NCBI GenBank assembly: GCA_037179385.1
Contig: CM074185.1
Coordinates: forward strand, 51,649,000 to 51,712,999
DNA: 64,000 bases
From: Holothuria scabra
Taxonomy: Eukaryota; Echinodermata; Holothuroidea; Aspidochirotida; Holothuriidae
Direction of reading: 5' to 3'
Translations under genes and position numbers: made by a program
Notes under the pieces: model-generated
What the model saw: only the letters and a program-made list of their open reading frames with translations
Databases searched by the model: none
What the model was told of the DNA's origin: nothing
In this document: in pieces, positions 42,301 through 54,300 of the stretch
Layout of the letters: each line of letters opens with the position of its first letter
How positions within the stretch are numbered: position 1 is the first letter of the stretch

Positions 42301-45300
42301 CAATGTATTAGTATTAAGCATACCTGTTCCTCTCAGTCTGAGTACCACAGACATGTTGGTTATCTAGTGGGCTACTTCCTTAAGAATGTCTATTCGCTCA
42401 AATTAATTTAGGAGGGTATCTTCAGAGCATCAAGATATTCCAGATCCTAATTACGCTAGTATAAATCTAAATCTAGAAGTTCTCGTATCACCCTAGTTCT
42501 CGATTATTCCCTAAAAACTGATAAACTACACAACATAATTCGTCACGATATTGATGTACTCTGAAACGATAGTTCTATGTCTAATTTATTTCGGGTCCCT
42601 CCTCTAAAAACCATGAGACAGCCTCCTTACTTGCACACTTTTCTGACACCATCTAGGGTAGTTCAGTTTTTAGGTAATGGTAATAAGAAATGCGATAAGC
42701 CAAGATGTCATGTATGTTAGTTCACTATAACAGATCAATCATTTACTCCACCTTGATCACCTATTTCTATGCGACCTCCTTCCTTTGCTTGTGATACTCC
42801 TAATGTTGTATACCTTTTATTTTGTTATATGGCTCAAATTTTATATGGGACAGGCGTGGTGCATATGTGTCCCATATCGGGATTTATATCCAGGCCGTAT
42901 GTGGACCTCGTATCTGCACCAAAATGTATTAGTTCATTACCTTTTTGTAAAGCGTATCAGAAGCCTTATGAGCCATTACTTTTTCCAAAGTCCTCCCACC
43001 AAAAAACCAAACTTGAAACTGCTTCCCGAAGAAGCCTTACGTCCACTTAAGAAAACACTTGACCAGCATCAACGCCTTCAGACATATAAATAATTAGTCT
43101 GTCATGCATGGCTCTATTCTAGACTGGATTGAAAGAAAAAATACTACACACATGATCTTCGCCAAAAGGCCTTCCGACCAAAAAGTCCTTCCCACCCACT
43201 GGCAAAGGGTTGTTCGGCGAAACCAAACTTGAAACTGCTTTCCGCCCGAAGAAGCTGTTAAGCACAACACTTCCCCAACTTTAAGGCCTTCTGACCATTT
43301 CGATTATTGTTCTCTCATGCATGGCTCATTCTAGACTGGATAAAAAGAACAGATACTACACAAGATCTTAGTCAAAAGGCCTTCTGAGACAGTATAATGT
43401 TAAGGACTATCTGAACATCTCTAACAAAGTTTAATGTCCATTGTATTATATTGACCTGGGTATTTCAAGTTGTTAAATAACTTAATAGTGAAGAAAAAAC
43501 TGCTTTGAAATTCCTTCTTATAATGTTTACACTGCATTGATAGTTTAAATTATCGTATGGGGCAATATTCTAACATAAATTTTGTTGAAGGTTTTATGTT
43601 TTTTAAATGTTACTTCCTTAATAATGAAAAAAGAAAATCAGGGCCCTAAATTCCTAACCACGCTCACATTGGAAAGTCATTTGCATATGTTTGGGTAATA
43701 TGGCTGAATATGGTTGGAATGTTATGATTTCGGTTTTCTGAGACTCATTCAGCTTCCAGAGAAGGCCTCTATGTAGCACAGGTACACAATATAAACCAAA
43801 AAAATATTAATATGGCCATTTAAAAGTTAATAAATAATTCTGGCAGGGTATTTAAATTAGTTACATCTGCCTTTTTATGGCAATGAAAACCATTATTTAG
43901 TTATCTGGACAAACATTCCATCAAGTTATATCTGGCTTGATATGGCCATTTCAAACTTTATTTACATATCTAAACTGGATTTTCATCAGTTTATATATGG
44001 CTTGTTATGAACTCATAAAACTTTATTTGCATATCTGGAAAGACATTTCACCAAATTTTATCTGGCTTGAAATGGCCATATAAAACTATATTTACACATC
44101 TTGACCTGCATTTCATGAAGTTGTATCTGGTATATGGCAATATAAAACTTTATAACAGCCAGATATTTCCATATATAAGCCAAAATCGCCCGGACACCAG
44201 CACGAAACAATAAAAAGAGAACGTGTCCTGGTAAAACCGAACGTCTGGTAACCCTACTTGCAGTGCCACTATGGGCACTGTAGGCATACTTTGCGTTTTC
44301 TGGTTCATCACTGCCGTTACATTGGCATTGCATGAAAAGCCTAAAGATGGTGATTCTTCAATTTACCTGATAAGCGTTATGGAAATAGTAAAGTCATGCA
44401 TCATTCAGGTGCATCACGAAATGCGAGTCAAAAGTAACGAAGGATTGATGTTTACAACAAGCAAACAACACACTGCTGCGTTTATTATATTCAGGTATAT
44501 TAAATCGGACATCAAAAGACGATTTTATAAGCTTTGGTACGTACCAAAGTACGTTGGAACAGAAGCAATCATTAAACAGTCCGTTGTTACGATTTTCTTA
44601 GCCATATTTCCTAGTTTCCCCAACATCTGGAGCTTAACTTCCCATTCAAGAAACTGCTAGCTATGGCTGCTCCGGGAAGTAGGCTATATATATTTACCGC
44701 ACCGACCTCTTTCCTGTTGTAGCCCACTGTTATAATTAGGCTCCGTCGCTGTGCTGAGTTAGATGGATAACATGAAATGAATCAGAATAGTCCGATTGGG
44801 GACTTTGTAAAGTGTCCTCCAGGTTCTGTTTTCGTGACAAGTGTGAATTCGTTGGAATTTTACTGAAACAGGAATCAAAGTTCTCCGTAAGTTGATACAC
44901 CCGCATATATGCATGTACGTCAAGGTACATTTGGCATTGTAATTTTGCACTCACTTGTAAGATTTGGCAATGTAAATAATCTCCGAGAAAGTTGTTAGTC
45001 CGTTTTTTTCACTGATCGTACCTTCCTTTTGCACACCGAATGAGTTGTTTAACTCTCCATCCCCATGAAGCACATACTCAAACTCAAGGCTTCATTGGGA
45101 CATCAGAATAATTTCCCATAACGGAAAGCGAGCTCCACGTGAACGAGGCTCGACATTCCGTAAGCCGTCATGTTGGTGAGAGCAATTGATTGATTCATTC
45201 GGTACTGAGAGAAAAAACAACAGGACAACAGGAAAAGAAAGAAATATAAAACAATAAAAGGACAAAAGACAAACAGGAGTGCAAAAAAGAGTACTAGGGC

Positions 45301-48300
45301 TAGCCCCCAAAGCCTTGGAAAAACTTATTTCCATAGGGATCTACCAATGGAAATAAAAGCCTATTTCCATTATTAAAGATTATTTCCATTTCCCCAATGG
45401 AGATGAATGCTTATTTCCATTGGGCAACACTACTAGCATCCAAATCCCTTCTTTCAACCTAGTAGTATCGACCAGTAGATTTTCACAACCCAGGGTTTCA
45501 TGGCATGCAGAATAAGACAAAGAGTAGGCAGTGTCATTATCTGACGTTTAACTCAGTCAGTGTACCTTGCAAATTTTTGGGTTGTTAAGGTAAGCTCTTA
45601 TGAAGTATTCAAACTGATGTCTTCCCGTATTGGTTCCTAATTTCTAACACAAGATATCTCATTTTAAAAATCAGTAAGTTTTGTAGTTAAGATCATCAGT
45701 CCAAGGTGTTATGTAAAGCACAAGCATTGCACCAGATTTTGTTTTGGTTATGCGGTGTAAGGCAGTGGCATATTTGCGTTTTAATGTCAGTTTTTACTAT
45801 TATTAAAGACACTTGGATATTCAAGTTTTTTATGTCCGTTACTGATGATTGTGTTTGGATCAAAGTGCTACCCAATTTAGGACATCCAACACGCTTCAAT
45901 GCTCCCTTACATAAATTTTAGTAGTTTTTTGTTTTAAAAATACAATGATCTAAAACCTTGAATTTGATTTAGTAAGTGTTCATGACAATAAAAAAAGACT
46001 GGCTTTCAGAATTTGTGGTCTGCTCTTTCCTTAAATTTGAAAACCCAGGGCCTAGAAAACGTTGCGTCTGGTTAAAGTTGAATAATTCAACCACCATGTG
46101 TCGGCGCTGTTTTTATCTCATCGCTCCGTGAGGAGGATGAGATATTGTAGTCACTTTGCCTATGGGGCTATATATGGCAATACCAGCTGAAATCTCAGTG
46201 GTTGCCATGGTAACGGTAAATTTCCCCAGGTTACTAGTCTCGAGGTCTAACCCATGGTCAGGTACCCCGGGGTGACTGAGGGTCCAGGGCTGAGAGAGGG
46301 GTCAAAACCTGTCCGTGTGTGTGTGTGTGTGGGTGTGTGTGTGTGAGTGTGTGTGGGTGTGTGTGTGTCCAATTTTGTTTTCCTAATACCTCGTAAACGG
46401 CTGGGCCGATTTTCTTCAAACTTGGTAGGGTGGTACCTCATGTAGAACAATTGCATTTTAATACACAACCGGAAGTGAAGGTCAAAAGTTACAGGTCAAA
46501 GGTCAAATTTAGTAAAATCACATTTTCTGCTATATTTCCAAAACGAAAGTCTCTCCTGACAGGAAACTTCCCACATATGATGATTGCATCTAGACCTATC
46601 AAAATATGTGGTTGCCATAGCAACAGAGGTCAAAGGTTAAGTGGTAGAGTGGAACAAAAAATTTTCAAGTTATAATTTGTTCGTAAAACAACGTTTTTGT
46701 CCCTCAAACTCCTCCTAGTGGGCTGGACTGATTCTTTTCAAAATTGGTAAGTGGGTACCCCAGGGTGGGAACTTGTGTCTCCCAGACCCTCGGAAGAAAA
46801 GGTCAAAGGTCAGAAGTCAAAGGTCACATTTTGCAAACAACACTTTTTTCCTGTTTTGTACTAAAACTTCAAAAGAAAACCTTCATTTTACATTAAACTT
46901 CACAAGTATAATAGGGTAGACTAGTTCTACCAAAATATGTAGTTTCCATGGCAACCAATGTCAAAGGTCACGTGACAGGGGGTCAAATACTTTTTTTTGT
47001 ATTCACTTTAACTCTTAACGGACGCATCCCACAAATCTAAAAGTGTAAGTGTAATAGCCTAGGCATGATACTGTAAGTTGTACCGATATGTGTGGTTGCT
47101 ATGGCAACCAAGGACATATTTCACGTTACAGATTGTCAAAGGTTAAAGTAGGCATGACTCGGCCACAAAACCTTTGTGTATTGCGAGATTAGATACAGTA
47201 TTTTACAAATATCATCTCACACCCCATTAAAAACCCGTACAATTCGGCATAAATGATATTCGATATTTTATGACGCAATTGGCGGCACAAACCCCGCCCT
47301 ACGGCGCGCATCTAGATGTAGAACTAATGTAACGTTCGGTAAAGTTATCTTATCTTAGCAACCTCATGAAAACGATTGCATCACAATACAGAGTCCAACA
47401 TACAGAGCGAAAGGCGCAGACCACGGTGGGGATTCGGAGCAAATCATTGGCCAATATGTTCGCGTGTTTATGCGCGCGGGTAAAAATAGTTCTGTTTTTG
47501 TGCAGGAAAGACGCGGTTCGGTCGCCATAAAAAACAGCTATGAATATGTAAAGGTAGGATTCCATATGTACGGATGCGTATGCGGATACGGATACGGCAA
47601 AAATCGCTCACACATGGTTTCAATGAACTTGATTCCATCAGTACGGATGCGGATACGTTGACGGATCCGGAAACGCATGCGGTAAACCCGACCGCACCAT
47701 GTAGCGATCGGTACGGCAAATCGGATGATATTCGGATGCGATATGACGTCATTTTGTCATAATTAATTGCTGTCGCGACAAAATTTAACTTCTCTACCTA
47801 CAGAAAATGCCTCGAGCAAAATATGAAATTAGTATTTTAGAGACTGAGAAACTTATTGAACTTGTCAGGGAGCATCAATGCTTATACGATGCCAAACTTC
47901 CTGATCACAGGGATGCTCAATTGACCCAGAACATCTGGAAGAGCATTGCCAATGTTATGGGAAGAGAGGACATCGACGGTGGGTATATTAACCTAATCTG
48001 GGCCTAACGTTAGGTCTAGGCCCTAGGCCTAGGGCCTAAGCTTTGACCTGTAATGTGTGATTTCTGCCTACCCTTATGTTAACCTATATCTAGGCCTAAT
48101 TATAATTGTAGCAAGGTTATGTATAGCACTAACCTGTAGATGAAAGGGTCATCACCATGTGACACCTCTCGGTATCTCAACTTTACAGGGGATATGACCT
48201 CTTTCTAGAGATCCCACAACTTATATGGAGAAAATAATGCCAGTATAAGGTCTAACGTTAGGTCTTGCCCTTCTAGCTACAATCCTCGACAAAAATACAT

Positions 48301-51300
48301 GGGACAAACCCCGCTCCTCCTTTCAGTGTTAAAGTTTCAGGACGCCTTGGGCTGCCGCAACATTGAACGGGGGAGTGGGGATGGTGTTCCGTTCATTGCT
48401 TGTTTTGCTTGTTTTGTCCCATCATTTTTGTCGAGGATTTTCGGAAGCCTGTACAAATGTATATCAAGAAGTTTTCGGTCTCGGGCAACGTAATGCCAGT
48501 TGGTGAATAAAATTTGTGCAGTCTGAAAGGATTGATTCGATGACAAATGTCACGGCGTAAGCATTATGAAAAAGCAATTGCTGCATGACAAGATAATAAA
48601 AGCGGCTTTTAAATATTTCACGGGGAAGAAATGTAACTTATTACGTATTATGGACTTCTGTCCATATTCGGTCTTTCTTATTAGGACAGGGAAGTGATCA
48701 AAATAAGGTACCCATGGGTGGTTTAACGTAGTTAATTTTGTCATTAACCTATTCAGAAGACCCGTTCCCGCAGGGTACCGAAGGGGGGAGGGGTCACTTT
48801 CAAGCGAGAAATATTTCTTGGGGAGGGGGGAAGATCAAAACAACCTTCAGGGGAGGGGAGAACAGATATTCCAGATGACTTACAGGACAAACGAGGCGTT
48901 TTAAATATTAAAACCCGAACTGCTACAGAAACCTCCGAAAGTGGACTTTATAACGCTTAATTTATTCATTATCCCGATGTAGAACTCGTCACTGCTCCCT
49001 ATTACTAAGAATATTTAATTAGCGCCACGGTTTACCATTGACCTCACCACGATTAACCATTGACCTCCACACTATTTCAATGACTGTCGGGGGTTAATCG
49101 TGCAAACAGAAGATCTCTCTCTATTTATAGGAAACTTTCATTGTGCAAAAATGGTTAACCATTTTAATTTCGAGAAATCTTTACGTAAATTGTCACGTTC
49201 ACTACCCCTAATTCTTACATATAATTTCGTCTATAACTAGATTGTAGTTTGAATCATCATTCAATGTTTATTTAAGCGAAAAAAGAGAGAATTTTGTGGT
49301 TAACCGTTGGGTATATCGTGAAAAATGTTACCCCCAACCCATAATACAAAAAATAAGATTGAAAAAATTCTTTGTTTTTTTTTTCCCATTACAGTACATG
49401 AAATTTTTAAAGTACATTAAATCTCTCACCACCCAGAGTACTATTGCCCCCTCCCCCTTCCTCGTATGAGCTACTTGAGGAAGACAAATCTTTATTCGAG
49501 CGCCCATCGCTAATCTGACACGCCAGTATACTAGTAGGACAAATTCAACTTTTACTATTTTCCTATAGCCTGAAAAATAAAAAGGCAACCTACTCGTTTT
49601 AGAGCATTTAAAACGAAAATTTGGAAACTCCTATACCTTTGTACAGGCTTCCGACAATCCTCGACAAAAATACATGGGACAAACCCCGCTCCTCCTTTCA
49701 GTGTTGAAGTTTCAGGACGCCTTGGGCTGCCGCAACATTGAATGGGGGAGTGGGGATGGTGTTCCGTTCATTGCTTGTTTTGCTTGTTTTGTCCCATCAT
49801 TTTTGTCGAGGATTGTACTTAACGTTACTCTTTAGGTTTTTTGAGTGACCAAAATTGACGTTAAATTAACACGATCAGAACACATCGTTAGCCTTTATTA
49901 CTAGCGTTGAGTATTCTTTGTAGTAGGAACTAGAACTAGAATCAGTAACTACAGGAGTGTGAAAATTCACGAACTAGGCCTAGGTTAGATAGAGATTTGT
50001 CCTTCCGACTATCAGTATCAGTAGTAATTGACTTCTCAAGGTTGCCCGTAGGCCTACTGGATCTAACGTTAGGCCTAGGCTATGTTGGTACAGGGCTTTC
50101 TTCAAAACAATGCATTTAGCAATAATTTTATCACTGGACTCAATTCAGATTGTATGGAAAATTTACACCTTTCTAGGCCTAGCCTAGCTATAGACGAATC
50201 CGATTAGGCCTAGCGCTTGTTTTTAGTGACCGTAGGCCGCCATTAGTGGGGTCCATCAACCAAAAATCGCCTTTATTTATTGTTTACATGAATTTCAATC
50301 CCTCACATTTAGTGACATTGGAGAATTCTAGATAAAAATTAGTGTACAACCATCCATGATAGAGGTAAGCAAGGAAATCAAAAGATTTAAAGGTGACGGA
50401 CCCCAGTTATGGCCGACTGAAATCAGACCATCACTTGCTGTCCGGATTCGTGTATAGGGCTTATTATGCTTTGTCAACTTCACTAAACATTTCAAATGGA
50501 AGGAGGATGGAAGGAGGATTTAGGGCCTAGCCTACAGCATGTGCACCTGTTGAATGAGATTTATGATTAAGTTAGACACCTGGAAAGTGCGACAATGTTC
50601 TCTTGAAATCAACCTCTAAATTTACGGTCACTCCCAGTACTTTCTAACGTATTTGAACAGAGCATATCATTCTCAGTTTGTAATTGTTCGAATAATTTTC
50701 GCTCTTGAGTCTTGGGGCCGGTTAAATGCCTAGCGTTAGCCTAGCATAATTCTGTTCAAATTTACAACCGGGCGGTGTAAGTTATCAGTGATTTTTAACA
50801 CTGAAACTGCTCCAAAGTATATGAAGTTTGGCACAAAATTGGTCCCATTATTTTCGGTGTCATAACATAATTAATGTCAATTACGCAATTGCGTCATAGT
50901 CTAAACGCTAGGCAAGATTGTTGAACTACTGTTCATGTTGTTACGTTCGATATTACTGCACTCAAAAAAATACACGTACGTACACGTATTGATCTGATTA
51001 TATGCTGATTATATGCTTTGTATGTTTCTTGACTGGTCATACTCTGTCAGTCTAGTCTGTGCGTGACGTGATGATCTGCCTAATTTGCATACTGAAGTGA
51101 ACAAATGTTTTTTGCTATATTCATCTCACATTTTGGCGCGAAAACATATATTCCAACAACAACGTTGACTTTCACGTTAAATGGCAGTGGCCTATATCAT
51201 GCTACAGTATCATTATCAAGTGTGCATTAAATCTAACGTAGGCCTATAGTGCAATATGGTTAATGACTAATGAGGTAGCCTAAATTAAGATTTCATGTTT

Positions 51301-54300
51301 AGATTACATAAAAAGTGTGCGATATAAATTTTTTGATGAATGGAGGTAGAAGTTAGACCTAACTTGATCGAACTGTGACAATTAATTCCCACTCAATTGA
51401 GTCAAGAAGCCTAGGCCCTAGGCCTAATTAGTTTTTCATTTTCAGCCCATTCATTTTGAAGCTAGGCCATGGCCCTGGCGTCCTTTAACAAGCTGAAAGT
51501 AAGCTATGCCTATGCACTTTCAATTATATAGTGAACCGAACACAACCTAGGCCTAGGCTAGGCCTAACGTTAGACCACATAGGCCCCCTAGGCTAGGCCT
51601 ATGTCTTGTGTAATCATCACTTTCGACAAATTGGAGCGTATACCACGCTACAACATGTTCACAATTTCAAATGTACGATAACCTTTGGCCTTGGTCTAGT
51701 CTAACGTCAACTAGCCTAGTCGCAGCATATAGACTTAACGAAACGAGTAACGTTCGCGTTTTAAAGCCCTCAGTAACGATAGACCTATAGGCAAGGCCTA
51801 GCTAAGTAAGATTACGTTAGCAAGAGGCCTACTAACGTTAGAAGTAACGTTAACAATTTCGTGGTTAGACAAGCAGTCTAACCAATTGCGCTTCGGCTTT
51901 GCGCTTAGGGAAGCTAATTCTTACTCGCTTCAAATTTCAAGACCTCCAGTTCCAAACTAATTCCTTTTGAAATGATGTGAAAGCCGTAATTTCTCCTGGT
52001 GATCATAAATCAAGCAGCAAAACCTCGCGTAACGTAACTCGGTAACACGTACCGTACCAGACGCCACGTGTAGACTATTAATAAATATTAACGTTTGTAT
52101 TAGTATGTAGGCCTACTTTAGTTGTTCACATCACATTCAGGCATATATACTCGCGACGCGTGGTACGCAGAACCAAATATTTTTTCCGGTAAATATTGCA
52201 GTGTTTTGCTATACACGGTGTTCAGCGTGTTGGATGTTGGATAAAGTAGGTCAGGTAAACATTAACTTACAGTACACAATAGCAAGCAAGTTCTTTACAG
52301 TGAATAAGCTGAGGAGAAAATCACCTTTCCACCCGAAACGCAGCTTACACTGCAATGCAACGCAGCCTAGACAGTATAACCTAACCTGAAAAGTATCGTA
52401 ACAATTCTTACCAGCATGTACCTAACCAATGATCGGGGTAAATCAATCAACAAAACGGGGAAATCCCTCGCAAGGAGCTGTACTATCTCATCAAGCAACA
52501 GACGCTTGACCTCTGTTGACCCTCATATGTGATTAAACATACTTCAAAATGCCTCATGATCAACATTTTGAAATTCAGTCTTTCCAAAAGGGTAAATTTT
52601 CTACAGGGTTAGGGGGAATACTCTCCCGGAACGCGGAATGCCCCCCGAACAACGGACACTCTGCCTTTTGAAACTACCTGGATGTAATTTTCCCGTCAAA
52701 CAGTAAAAAGATTAACTGCAAAACAAATAACAGTAACTGCCTCGATCCAGGCCCCATTAATCTTTCATTTAAATAAAAAAAGACTCCCTTAGGAATGTTG
52801 GTTATGTGGAGCTTGGAGTTTTGCATTTAGCGATTTCGACTACAGTTAAAGTGTACCTCAAGTCAAAAAATTAAAAAATATATATTAAAAACCATGAAAA
52901 ATAAATTCTAACAGTCCAACTCCCATCTTCATAGGACATTCAAATAAATTAGCCCATTGCGCAATAATTTGTGACTTTCTTGTTGTACAACTCACATTTC
53001 CTGCTTTGTTTCCCTTTAAAATTAAAAATGTTTTTATGACCATTGAACACTTCCTGTTTGCTTGCATAGCATGTTCCACAAGTATTAATTACATCATCCC
53101 ATAAGAGCCCTATCACACCTTGGTACAAGGTGCAGTAGTGTTTAGAAAAACTAAAGAAATACAAAGATTTTAATTTGAGTAGTACAACAATGACATCACA
53201 AATTATTGTGCAATATACCATTTTAAGCTGAATGAATAAACTTCAGCATTTTATATCTCAACTCAGGAATGTCCTATTCAGATGGGAGTTGGACTGTTAG
53301 AATTCATTTTTCATGGTCTGTAATATATAATTTTTTTTAATCTTTTGACTTGAGGTACACTTTAAAGTTGATGCGGAGACTTGAGATCCGCCATTACTTT
53401 TATTGACAGAACGCATTCATCGGAAATTTAAGAGAAGTAGGCAAAATGCAACATGATAATGCTTTCATGTTTATGTTTTATTCTTCTTTTATTTCTCAGC
53501 TGTAGAGTGGAAGAAAAAATGGCGAAACCTACGGGATACCTACATGAAAAAACGCAGAGAAGTAAAATCCAGTAAAAGTGGACAGGCCAGGGAGGTGTTA
53601 TTATAACACCTCCCTGGACAGGCTGCGGAGAGAGCCAAAAAAGTGGCATTTCTTTGATATTTTGTCTTTCCTTGATACATTCATCGAAGAAAACAAGTAC
53701 GAATTTTAGATCAATAAACTTTCAATCAAGTTATGATGCAGTACATACGTACAGCAGTAAAATTATTCCGTATTTTCCCCTTAGCAATTACTGAGTTGAA
53801 TTTGCGTCAATGTGAAGAGCAAACAAATTGTCGCCTTTGAAAATATGAAAATAATATCAGACACTTCTCTCATGTACATAGGCATAGGCCTTTATAATCT
53901 TTAGCATAGGGCGGAAAAGTACGGTTCCCTTAAAGCAAGGCAAAACTAGTTAAATTTTATTGAAACAAACTTAAACTCGAAATTAGGGAGCTCCTAAAAT
54001 CAACTTCCTGCCGAAATGAAAACAGTACCAATTCGTTTTTGCGTATATCCACACTGCATGATGCACATAAGTATCCACACTGTAGTAATAAATACACCTG
54101 TATCAAACACTCGTTTCATTTCGGTCTAAGTTTCACAGAACTTATTAATACTGCATGTCACCTATAGATTATCATTCAGCCACAAACACGTTCTTTGTGA
54201 CACTTTAGCGGCTTAATTTAGCCGCTTAATTATAGATTACCATGTGTAGGCCTATACAAGATCAACCGTACCAGGCATGTGATACAAATAATCATGAGTG

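Noticed and set aside
44271..44660. 129-codon open frame starting with a hydrophobic stretch
   Set aside because: Its first part is the dispersed repeat 44165-44333, and the remainder shows no domain.
46313..46369. Thr-His repeat frame on the - strand
   Set aside because: It is a translation of the GT microsatellite.
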